DNA of 64,000 bases from Allobosea sp. 67-29. GTDB taxonomy: Bacteria; Pseudomonadota; Alphaproteobacteria; Rhizobiales; Beijerinckiaceae. The translations under genes were made by a program, and so were the position numbers. Location: assembly GCF_001898115.1 (NCBI RefSeq), contig NZ_MKSQ01000026.1, positions 310,001-374,000 on the forward strand. The letters run 5' to 3'. Shown piece after piece: positions 25,271 to 31,751 of the stretch. Under the pieces are notes generated by a model that worked only from the letters and a program-made list of their open reading frames with translations, did no database searches and was not told the origin of the DNA. Each line of letters opens with the position of its first letter. The first letter of the stretch is position 1.

Positions 25271-25520
25271 ATGTCACCGCAGCCGGCCGATCAGCATGTT
25301 GCAGACGCATCTATCGATGCGAAGATCACGTCGCTGATCGCTGATCGAAGAGCATGAAGGGTTCGAACGGGCCGCGTTCCGCGCGTTGGCGCGCAGCTAC
25401 CTTGTGTTGCTGGCAAAGAGCGACCGAATGGCCGCGGAGGCCGACCAGTCATGCTCGCGGGGCTATCTGCGCGGCCTGTTCTCGCAGGGCGCGCGGCCGA
25501 TCCGCGAACAGGAGCCGTGA
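25271..25520 (+). pseudogene. Small SOS-linked protein, frameshifted by a 7-bp tandem duplication
   Basis: The frame from the ATG (MSPQPADQHVADASIDAKITSL) stops after 28 codons. GCTGATC is present twice in tandem (25333-25339 and 25340-25346). Removing one copy joins it to LIEEHEGFERAAFRALARSY and gives an 80-residue protein ending exactly at 25520, overlapping the next start as GTGA. The exact fit argues that the duplication is a recent disabling mutation. A LexA box lies just upstream. The family is not recognised. Confidence 0.65.
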
Positions 25521-25885
25521 GCGAGCCGCCTGGACCGCACACGTCGTTGGAGTTCTACCCATGGATCATCGTGCGCTTCCGCTGCACGAAATGCCGACGG
25601 TATGGCGACGCCCGCCTGGCCAAGCTGGCGGAGAAGTTCGGAGCGGGCGAGACGATCGAAGAGTTGATCGTTCGCTTCCATGCGACCTGTCCCGGCCGAA
25701 CGCCGAGGTCGGCGCGATCCATCCAAAGGCCGTGCCGGTGTCCTGACGACGCCCGAAGAGTGCGAGGCCTGGATGACGGCGCCATGGGAGCAGGCGAGAG
25801 CGCTGCAGCGGCCGTTGGTGGATGGATCGCTTCAGGTGATAGGTCGGGGAACGAAGCAGGACGAGGAGCTCTTAGCCAGACCTAA
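25517..25885 (+). CDS. Zinc-ribbon-type small protein, C-terminus replaced by out-of-frame SRAP sequence
   Basis: A 122-residue frame with a GTG start that overlaps the previous gene. Residues 1-55 look authentic: FYPWIIVRFRCTKCRRYGDA (a CxxC zinc knuckle), then LAKLAEKFGAGETIEELIVRFHATCPGR. After about residue 57 the frame runs through sequence that reads as a peptidase fragment in other frames, giving Arg/Ala-rich noise. The usual second Cys pair of such proteins seems lost at this junction. It may still fold, but it is probably a chimera from a deletion. Confidence 0.5.
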   Translation: MSEPPGPHTSLEFYPWIIVRFRCTKCRRYGDARLAKLAEKFGAGETIEELIVRFHATCPGRTPRSARSIQRPCRCPDDARRVRGLDDGAMGAGESAAAAVGGWIASGDRSGNEAGRGALSQT

Positions 25886-25892
25886 CTTGTGA
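25687..25892 (+). pseudogene. SOS response-associated peptidase (SRAP/YedK family) C-terminal fragment
   Basis: Two frames together give a SRAP C-terminus: NAEVGAIHPKAVPV (about 25700-25741), then, after a one-base deletion, LTTPEECEAWMTAPWEQARA with LQRPLVDGSLQVIGRG, ending at the stop of 25890-25892. The pattern HPKxxPVxLTTPEExxxWxxAP...LQRPL is family-typical. The N-terminal two thirds, including the catalytic Cys2, are missing. SRAP proteins form DNA-protein crosslinks at abasic sites during SOS; this copy cannot. Confidence 0.65.
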
Positions 25893-26535
25893 TAATATTT
25901 TCGAATTTCTCCAGTATATAAATGTGGTCCCTTGTCTTCAGCGGGGCAGCGCAGAAGTACATATTCGAGTGGAATGAGTGGTTGGCGCGCCGCTCAATTC
26001 GAAAAGAGTTGGGGCCATTTTCCGTCGGGTCAATTCTTAGATCAAACCCGCCAACGCGAAACGCTCTGCCAGGGTCTCGATATGACCCCATCGCCTGCAT
26101 AATCATTGCAGATAGCTCAGGCGCCCCTTTGATATTTAAGTCAAAACCATCAGCCATCTCAACTTCCATATGGCTTCCGTACATACGAGGCAAATTGTTG
26201 TTTTCAGTAAAATTTAATCCGAGACCACCAGGTGCCCAACTAATAATATCATCAATTATTTCGTCGCAATCATCTGTTTTGCTCGTCGTTTCAACAGCGA
26301 TACCATTATTGTAAATTCGCAATTTATCGATAACTACACGTCCATTAAAATATCCATGCAAAAACGATACACCTTTCTCGAAAACAAAATCCTCCGCCTT
26401 CAACGGAACCTCGACAAATCCATACCTTCCCTCCAGCGCGCGCACTAAATGCTTACCGTAAACTTGAAGCCCGTCATTAGTTCGAATATCACCAAACCGA
26501 ATTGCTTGAGAGAATAGAAATCTGTTCGTTTTCAT
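25882..26535 (-). CDS. AT-rich hypothetical protein, third gene of a toxin-like/XRE operon
   Basis: A 217-residue protein with no recognised family. Its base composition is far lower in GC than all neighbours and it uses many A/T-ending codons, a sign of separate origin. The protein is mixed alpha/beta with GLGLNFTENNN and ANHSFHSNMYFCAAPLK stretches. The ATG at 26535 follows GGAGG and lies inside the last codons of the XRE gene (4-base overlap). Co-expression with the two upstream genes is likely; the role is unknown. Confidence 0.6.
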   Translation of the reverse strand: MKTNRFLFSQAIRFGDIRTNDGLQVYGKHLVRALEGRYGFVEVPLKAEDFVFEKGVSFLHGYFNGRVVIDKLRIYNNGIAVETTSKTDDCDEIIDDIISWAPGGLGLNFTENNNLPRMYGSHMEVEMADGFDLNIKGAPELSAMIMQAMGSYRDPGRAFRVGGFDLRIDPTENGPNSFRIERRANHSFHSNMYFCAAPLKTRDHIYILEKFENIITS

Positions 26536-26972
26536 GAATGCACGCCTCCGAGAGCTGGCAATGGCTTCGCCGAAGACGGCGGGACAAGACCCGGCGACGG
26601 GCGAGCGCGCAGTTCCTGGTGCGTCGCCCAGGACGGTAGAGTGTCATTGCGTCGGCCCCGGTTCAAAACTGACGCGGAACCCATCTCCAGTTCCTCGCCA
26701 GCAATCCCGATAAGAAGATCGCTAACGGTGGCAAGTCGCCAGTTTCCGGGCGACGAGAAAAGTCTGGTGATGATTTCGGGCTTTCGCCCAATACGCCGGG
26801 CCAACTCAGCTCGAGTTAGCCCGTCCTGCTCAGCAACATCTTCGAATCTGGACATCACAAAATCATAGAGCCGCGCCTGAAGGCGGGCCTGGAAGTAGGC
26901 CAATTTCTCGCGGGGTACCGGCGCGCCCTCCGAAATCTCAGATAGCAACGATGTTCTCCGAGATGTAGTCAT
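26532..26972 (-). CDS. XRE-family helix-turn-helix protein (antitoxin-like)
   Basis: A 146-residue protein starting MTTSRRTSLLSEIS at the ATG of 26972, after GGAGAG. The helix-turn-helix is GLTRAELARRIGRKPEIITRLFSSPGNWRLATVSDLLIGIAG, at about residues 57-100. The C-terminus is Pro/Ser-rich. It overlaps the upstream toxin-like gene by 35 bases and the downstream gene by 4. A toxin-first, XRE-second order is that of HigBA-type modules, in which the XRE protein binds the operon promoter. Confidence 0.75.
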   Translation of the reverse strand: MTTSRRTSLLSEISEGAPVPREKLAYFQARLQARLYDFVMSRFEDVAEQDGLTRAELARRIGRKPEIITRLFSSPGNWRLATVSDLLIGIAGEELEMGSASVLNRGRRNDTLPSWATHQELRARPSPGLVPPSSAKPLPALGGVHS

Positions 26973-27489
26973 TTTCGAACTCTCCTTTGTGGGGAGGATA
27001 TGTGTGAAACAGCGCGCGCCACTGAGCTTTGCAGTCCGATATTGCATCGCGGAATGCCTTTGAAGATCGATCGGCAAGTGGCGGTCGAGCCAACCACGAA
27101 ATTGCCCGGGATCTAGGCCAGCACGTTAGAGCGACGAAGACATCTCTTTCCGCGAAGCGGCCGAAAATTCGGAGCGCCGGCCTGTTGACCGCCCGAAAAT
27201 CCCAAACTTCATCATGCGGTGGGTCAAGTCGACCGAACTCTGCCTCCGCAGCCTTGTACGGTCGCAGACAAACGCCGACATGGTCACCCCGCACGAAGCG
27301 CTCGAGCTCAGCTTGCAGGACCATAGCCCGCGCTCGACAAGCCGCCGTATCGTCTAAGCCGTCCAGAACGCTGCGAATTTCCGAAGAGATGTACATGTGG
27401 CGCCGCACCGGATCGCTCTCAAGCGCCGGCTGCAGAAGCGACAATCGCCCCTCCTGAACCCGGCGGTTGAGCTCGGTGTGAATTGACAT
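26938..27489 (-). CDS. Toxin-like protein upstream of the XRE gene
   Basis: A 183-residue protein from the ATG at 27489. The segment EVWDFRAVNRPALRIFGRFAERDVFVALTCWPR looks like the beta-sheet core of RelE/HigB-like toxins. It is followed by AFRDAISDCKAQWRALFHTYPPHKGE and a short C-terminus. It is about twice as long as typical HigB, with an N-terminal helical extension (residues 1-80). It overlaps the XRE gene, so a toxin-antitoxin pair or a regulated effector is plausible. Without a structure match this remains tentative. Confidence 0.55.
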   Translation of the reverse strand: MSIHTELNRRVQEGRLSLLQPALESDPVRRHMYISSEIRSVLDGLDDTAACRARAMVLQAELERFVRGDHVGVCLRPYKAAEAEFGRLDPPHDEVWDFRAVNRPALRIFGRFAERDVFVALTCWPRSRAISWLARPPLADRSSKAFRDAISDCKAQWRALFHTYPPHKGEFENDYISENIVAI

Positions 27490-27520
27490 ATAAGTCAATA
27501 GGCGCCGTTTGGCTAGCGGC

Positions 27521-27853
27521 TTAATCGGCTAGACGAGTGAGAGTGGCCCTCATCTCGATCCCTGGCGCCTGCGGCGAACTCCCGCGAAGCTCGATCAGGC
27601 TGCCGTTAACCTGCCCACGGAACTGCGCCGTGATGTTATCGACCCCAAAGACGCTCTGGATGCCAGGAGTGTTGCTATGACGGGTGACGGTGAGTATGGC
27701 CGAGATAGAACTGTCGTCCTCCTCGTAGGTGCCTACATACATCATTGCCGAGTCGCCGCCTCGCGCCTTCCCTTCCTGGATGACAATAACGCCGGTCCCG
27801 GCGCCCAGCGGCGTCATGAAGCTTGCTCTGTAAGTTCCGGCCTGAACGCTCAT
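27521..27853 (-). CDS. GrlR-like regulatory-fold protein
   Basis: A 110-residue beta-rich protein. TYRASFMTPLGAGTGVIVIQEG, GGDSAMMYVGTYEEDDSSISA and LTVTRHSN resemble the GrlR-like fold, lipocalin-like small proteins first known as negative regulators of type III secretion but widespread elsewhere. The ATG at 27853 follows a strong GGGAGGGA site; the ORF start further upstream was rejected. No GrlA partner or secretion system is nearby, so its role here is unknown. Confidence 0.65.
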   Translation of the reverse strand: MSVQAGTYRASFMTPLGAGTGVIVIQEGKARGGDSAMMYVGTYEEDDSSISAILTVTRHSNTPGIQSVFGVDNITAQFRGQVNGSLIELRGSSPQAPGIEMRATLTRLAD

Positions 27854-27959
27854 GTTTCCCTCCCTCGACTTCGACCGACACAACTCCATCTGAGTCGTGT
27901 CTCACGTAAAAGTTGTCGAAGCCGGCTCAAGCCGCTTTTCCCCGCTGTACACAGGCAGA

Positions 27960-28424
27960 TCAGGCGCTATCGCATCCGTTTCTCGTGATCCCCGTCACGC
28001 GCCAGCTCTCCGCCAGGCCCTTCCCGTCGATCGCAGCCGTGTCGATCTGCATCCGGCATTGGCGCTGCGCCGCGATCGTCGGAACACCGTAGCTGCCAGG
28101 AATGACGATCGTGCTGGCCGGGCCGTTGACAATGAAAGTCCGGCCCGAGCTCGTCGGATACATGTCGGTTGGCGTCATGCCGGTGCGGCGCATGAAGTCG
28201 GCCATCGTACCGCCGACCAGAGATTGAAATTCGGCCTCGCGCTGAGCGGCGATCTCGGCGTTCGTCGTGCAGCCTGCGGCTGCGAGACATAGGGCAAAGG
28301 CCCAATGGAATGCGCTGCGCCGAAGAAGCGCACTCCAACCATCCGAGCGGCTGTGTGGGACAGCCGTGTGGGACGGATTGGCAAATTGAGCGTAAATGTT
28401 TGATTTTATTGGCGCGCCCGACAC
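27960..28424 (-). CDS. Putative lipoprotein whose frame opens inside the tRNA gene
   Basis: A 154-residue frame. A lipoprotein signal is clear in the middle: LLRRS, then AFHWAFALCLAAAGC with the lipobox cysteine near residue 51. This is followed by about 100 residues (FIVNGPASTIVIPGSYGVP) of unknown family. The only normal start codon in frame is the GTG at 28424 within the T arm of tRNA-Arg, far upstream of the signal. Either the true start is a non-standard codon near residue 30, or the 5' end was lost at the attachment site. Confidence 0.45.
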   Translation of the reverse strand: MSGAPIKSNIYAQFANPSHTAVPHSRSDGWSALLRRSAFHWAFALCLAAAGCTTNAEIAAQREAEFQSLVGGTMADFMRRTGMTPTDMYPTSSGRTFIVNGPASTIVIPGSYGVPTIAAQRQCRMQIDTAAIDGKGLAESWRVTGITRNGCDSA

Positions 28425-28454
28425 GATTCGAACGTGTGACCTTTGCCTTCGGAG
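28410..28454. repeat. Right attachment repeat (attR), 45 bp, within tRNA-Arg
   Basis: Identical to 5579-5623. It covers the CCA, acceptor 3' strand, T arm, variable loop and 3' half of the anticodon stem-loop of tRNA-Arg(CCG), so recombination here rebuilds an intact tRNA. Confidence 0.92.
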
Positions 28455-28486
28455 GGCAACGCTCTATCCAGCTGAGCTACGGGCGC
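28410..28486 (-). tRNA. tRNA-Arg (anticodon CCG)
   Basis: The reverse strand folds into a full cloverleaf. The acceptor is GCGCCCG paired with CGGGCGC, followed by discriminator G and an encoded CCA. The D arm is GCTC/GAGC, the anticodon stem TTGCC/GGCAA has loop CTCCGAA (anticodon CCG), and the T arm is ACACG/CGTGT with TTCGAAT. It is the integration target of the element; its 3' part is the attachment repeat. Confidence 0.97.
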
Positions 28487-29014
28487 TAACCGTGGAGGCT
28501 GGATAGCCGATCCCCGCCGCTTCGGCAATGTGGGATTTGCGATTATGCGCGGATCTCACGAGGCTAAGGTTGCGCGGTTAAACGGTATCGGCGTGGCGGG
28601 GCCGTGGGTGAGGCGGGGATGGCACCCGTGCCCTGACCGGCTCAGATCGCGATCCAGGCGACCTGCAGCTCGCCGGTGGTGTCGAGCACGCCCGGAGGAT
28701 CACAGAATCCCGAAGAATTTAGCTTCAGGCTTTCACGCTATCCACATGGGCCGTACGGTTGGGCCACTTCTGACCGGGCAATCACTGCTCGCGTGGCTCT
28801 CAAACCCGCGTCGGGCCTCGTGATTGAGCCCCTCCGCGCCGCGCAAGCGCGCATCTCAGGCGAGAACTTGTTCGTTTCTCCTTCGCCATGGCAGGCTGGG
28901 GAGGCCTTCGAGAAACGCCGGGACGGTTCAGGGTCTTCGCAGGCAGCGCTCTCAGGGCACAGCCTCCGCTGTCAGTGGCGCGTTGGATTGACGTCCGTCA
29001 GACGGCGGAGAGTA
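28487..29014. other. Intergenic stretch with no supported gene
   Basis: This lies between tRNA-Arg and the beta-lactamase-like gene. A minus-strand frame ending at the TGA near 28639-28641 reads GVLDTTGELQVAWIAI, which looks like the true C-terminus of a lost gene. No start or further homology is visible. It may be a chromosomal remnant. The part just upstream of the tRNA should contain its promoter. Confidence 0.3.
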
Positions 29015-29932
29015 TCAAGGAGCTGGCATCTCCTTCGCCGCGATGGAGCCGAGTTGCGGCAGAAACCCATCGTCCTCGGCGATCGCCTCCCCTTGCGAAA
29101 ACACCGTCAGAATGAACTCGGCTCCGTTCGGAAGAAGCGCTCTGATCGCATCGTGACGTCGAAAATCGGCGCGCTCGTCGCCAAGCCAGCGGGTGCGCCC
29201 GGCCTTCGACCAGATTTGCGTCCCTTCGGGCATGCCGCCGGCCAGATAGCCCATCACCTGATAGGCGCCTCGCTGGACGAAGGGGCTGGCGAGATCGCGA
29301 GCGAGGAGATTCTGAACCTTCTCTCGCCTCGCCGCGCTGAGCACCGAGCCATGGAAGATCGCATGCATCAGGCGGGCCATGGCAATCGGCGTGAGAGCGT
29401 TGTGCCCGGCCGGCGAACGATCGAGGCCGATCTTTTCGCGGCCATAGCGCAGGTCGTCCATCAGCTTCTGATTGAGGTTGATGCCGGACAGCTCCGGCCA
29501 ACCGACCTGCTCGAAGAAGCGGTTGATCGCCTGACGTCGCTCAACCCACTCGGCCATCTCCGGCTGGGGAAGCAGCGTGTCGCCCGTCGTTCCGGATACC
29601 AGGTCGATGATGTAGTTGGTCGCCGCGTTCGAGGACCAGAGGATCATGTCGCGCATGGCGCGATCGAGCTCCTCGTGCTCGGTCAGCTCCCCCGTTTCCA
29701 ATGCCGCCTGCGCGGCGACGAGGAAAAACACTTTGACCAGCGAACAGGGATAGCTGCGCCAGTCCGGGCGCAGAGCCACTCCCTTCGGCCGTCCGCCGTC
29801 GCGCTCCGGCACCAGCAGCACGAAGCCGAACTGCTCGGCAGGGACGCCGCGCTCGCGAAAGACGGCTTCCGCCTTCGCCGTCAGCAGCGCGCCGATGCGC
29901 TGCAGATTTTCATCCGTGTCGAAAAAGCTCAT
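29015..29932 (-). CDS. Class A beta-lactamase-like serine hydrolase
   Basis: A 305-residue protein of the beta-lactamase/transpeptidase-like fold. The motifs are S64-L-V-K67 (SxxK), S100-S-N102 (SxN) and SKAGR near residue 247 (KTG-like). No signal peptide is seen from the ATG at 29932, so it is likely cytoplasmic and not a resistance enzyme. It follows the permease genes of a peptide-type importer by 29 bp, which suggests it acts on the imported substrate (peptide, amide or lactam). Confidence 0.75.
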   Translation of the reverse strand: MSFFDTDENLQRIGALLTAKAEAVFRERGVPAEQFGFVLLVPERDGGRPKGVALRPDWRSYPCSLVKVFFLVAAQAALETGELTEHEELDRAMRDMILWSSNAATNYIIDLVSGTTGDTLLPQPEMAEWVERRQAINRFFEQVGWPELSGINLNQKLMDDLRYGREKIGLDRSPAGHNALTPIAMARLMHAIFHGSVLSAARREKVQNLLARDLASPFVQRGAYQVMGYLAGGMPEGTQIWSKAGRTRWLGDERADFRRHDAIRALLPNGAEFILTVFSQGEAIAEDDGFLPQLGSIAAKEMPAP

Positions 29933-29961
29933 GGCGCACCTGTCGGAGGCGGGTCGTAAGA

Positions 29962-30774
29962 TCAGCCCTTGGGTCGAAGGGCGGTATCGAGGCCTTCGCC
30001 GATCAATGCGAAGGTGACGCCGGTGTAGATGATCGCGAGGCCCGGGAAGGTCGCGATCCACCACGCGTCGAACAGGAATTGGCGTCCATCCGAGATCATC
30101 AGCCCCCATTCCGGCGTCGGCGGCTGAATGCCAAGCCCGAGGAAGCTGAGCGAGGTCACCGCAAGGATGGTCAGCACCACATCGGCCATCGCGTAGACGA
30201 TCGCGGGATTGACGGCATTGGGCAGGATATGGGCGGTGACGATGCGCGGCGTCGTGCAGCCGAGGCTGCGCGCTGCCTGGACGAATTCGAGATTGCGCAG
30301 CACCAGCACCTCGCCGCGCACGATGCGGGCGAAGGAAATCCAGTTCACCAGAAGGAAGGCCAGGTAGAGATTGGCCTCGCCCGGCCCCAGCACGCCGACG
30401 ATCGCGATGACCAGCACATAGAAGGGGAAGGCCCAGAAGATGTCGGTGATGCGCATGATGAAGGTGTCGACGCGCCCGCCGATGAAGCCGGAAATGGCGC
30501 CGATGATCACGCCGAGAAGGGCCGGCGCGACGACGCAGATCAGCGCGACCTTGAGATCGACATAGCCCCCGGCCAGCACGCGCGAGGCGACGTCACGCCC
30601 GAGATCGTCGGTGCCGAACCAGTTCGTCAGGGAGGGCGGCTGGAGCGTGTTTCCGTAGTCGACTTCGAAGGGATCGTGCGGCGTCCAGACCTGGCCGAGC
30701 GCGACGAACGCGGCGAGCAGAGCCAGCATGGCGAGCCCGACGAAAAGACTCGGATTGGCGCGGAAACGGCTCAT
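29962..30774 (-). CDS. Peptide-type ABC transporter permease (DppC/OppC family)
   Basis: A 270-residue inner-membrane permease with an N-terminal OppC_N segment, about six membrane spans and the coupling motif near EFVQAARSLGCTTPRIVTAHILPNAVNP. The start at 30774 lies 4 bp after the stop of the partner permease gene. It should pair with the gene at 30779. No ATPase gene accompanies it in this operon. Confidence 0.88.
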   Translation of the reverse strand: MSRFRANPSLFVGLAMLALLAAFVALGQVWTPHDPFEVDYGNTLQPPSLTNWFGTDDLGRDVASRVLAGGYVDLKVALICVVAPALLGVIIGAISGFIGGRVDTFIMRITDIFWAFPFYVLVIAIVGVLGPGEANLYLAFLLVNWISFARIVRGEVLVLRNLEFVQAARSLGCTTPRIVTAHILPNAVNPAIVYAMADVVLTILAVTSLSFLGLGIQPPTPEWGLMISDGRQFLFDAWWIATFPGLAIIYTGVTFALIGEGLDTALRPKG

Positions 30775-30778
30775 CGGC

Positions 30779-31714
30779 TCACTCCAGCCTGATGCGCGGA
30801 TCGGCCAGCGCATAGGCGAGATCGGTCGCCAGATTGATCAGCACGACGAGGACGGCGAAGACGATGGTGAGTCCCTGGATCAGCGGGTAGTCACGGGAAA
30901 AGATCGACTCGACGAAGAGCGAGCCGAGCCCCGGCAAGGCGAACACCGTCTCGATCACCACCGTGCCGCCGATCACCCAGCTCGTATGGGCGCCGAGCAC
31001 CGAGATCGATGAGATCAGCGCGTTGGGCAGCACATGGACGCCCATCAGGCGGCTCGTGCCGGCGCCCTTGGCGCGGGCCGTCGTGACATAGTCCGAGCCG
31101 AGCACGGCGAGGATGGCGCTGCGCAGGCTGCGGATCGTCAGTGAAGCGGTCGCCAGCGCAATGACGAGCGCCGGCAGCGTGGTGTGATGCAGGCGCGAGA
31201 GCAGGTCGTCGCCATAGCCCGAGGTCGGGAACAACGGCAGCCAGATCGCGAAGAGGATGACGAAGATCAGCCCGAGCCAGAAGGACGGCATCGCGATGAC
31301 GATGGTGAAGGCGAGCTTGATCGCGAGGTCGACCGGCCCGCCGCGCCGCATCGCCGACCAGAGCGCGAGCGGCACCGTCATCGCCACGGCGAGCACCGTC
31401 GAATAGGCGACGAGCCACAGGGTTGCCGGCAGCCGCTCCAGCACGAGCTGCATCACCGGCCGGGCATGCACGACCGAGCGGCCGAGGCTGCCCGAGCCGA
31501 TATCGGCGAGAAAGAGCAGATATTGCCGCCAGAGCGGCAGGTCGAGGCCGAGACGCTGCTTCATCAGCGCGATCTCCTCGGGGCCACCGCGCGCGCCGAG
31601 GAGCAGCGTGGCGGGGTCGCCGGGGAGCGCGCGCAGCAGCAGGAAGCAGGCCAGCGTGATGCCGAAGAGGACCGGCACCAGCTGGGCGAGGCGCTTGACG
31701 ATGTAGATCAGCAT
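30779..31714 (-). CDS. Peptide-type ABC transporter permease (DppB/OppB family)
   Basis: A 311-residue inner-membrane permease. It starts with the family-typical MLIYIVKRLAQLVPVLFGIT, has six membrane spans and carries the coupling motif DYVTTARAKGAGTSRLMGVHVLPNA. It sits 37 bp after the binding-protein gene and just before the DppC-like gene. With them it forms the channel of a peptide or opine-type importer. Confidence 0.88.
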   Translation of the reverse strand: MLIYIVKRLAQLVPVLFGITLACFLLLRALPGDPATLLLGARGGPEEIALMKQRLGLDLPLWRQYLLFLADIGSGSLGRSVVHARPVMQLVLERLPATLWLVAYSTVLAVAMTVPLALWSAMRRGGPVDLAIKLAFTIVIAMPSFWLGLIFVILFAIWLPLFPTSGYGDDLLSRLHHTTLPALVIALATASLTIRSLRSAILAVLGSDYVTTARAKGAGTSRLMGVHVLPNALISSISVLGAHTSWVIGGTVVIETVFALPGLGSLFVESIFSRDYPLIQGLTIVFAVLVVLINLATDLAYALADPRIRLE

Positions 31715-31751
31715 GGCGATGCGGGAGGAAGGGCGCGCCAGCGCCTGTCCA

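Larger units (their letters stand above)
5579..28454. mobile_element. Integrated phage-like element in tRNA-Arg(CCG), about 22.9 kb
   Basis: A 45-bp perfect direct repeat bounds the region. The right copy is the 3' end of an intact tRNA-Arg gene, and the left copy is a bare tRNA 3' fragment. A tyrosine integrase lies about 100 bp inside the left end and reads inward. The contents are phage-like (replication, tail and internal virion proteins) plus a cargo zone on the right. No large terminase, portal, capsid or lysis gene can be found. Host genes outside both ends are ordinary chromosomal operons. It could be a decayed podovirus-like prophage or a satellite that depends on a helper. Confidence 0.88.

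Noticed and set aside
5579-28454. CRISPR array or integron in the element
   Set aside because: No regularly spaced repeats or attC-like series were found; the repeats seen are the two attachment copies and short promoter dyads.
29015-29932. Beta-lactam resistance gene
   Set aside because: The SxxK and SxN motifs are present, but there is no signal peptide and the gene is embedded in an importer operon, so a metabolic hydrolase is more likely.
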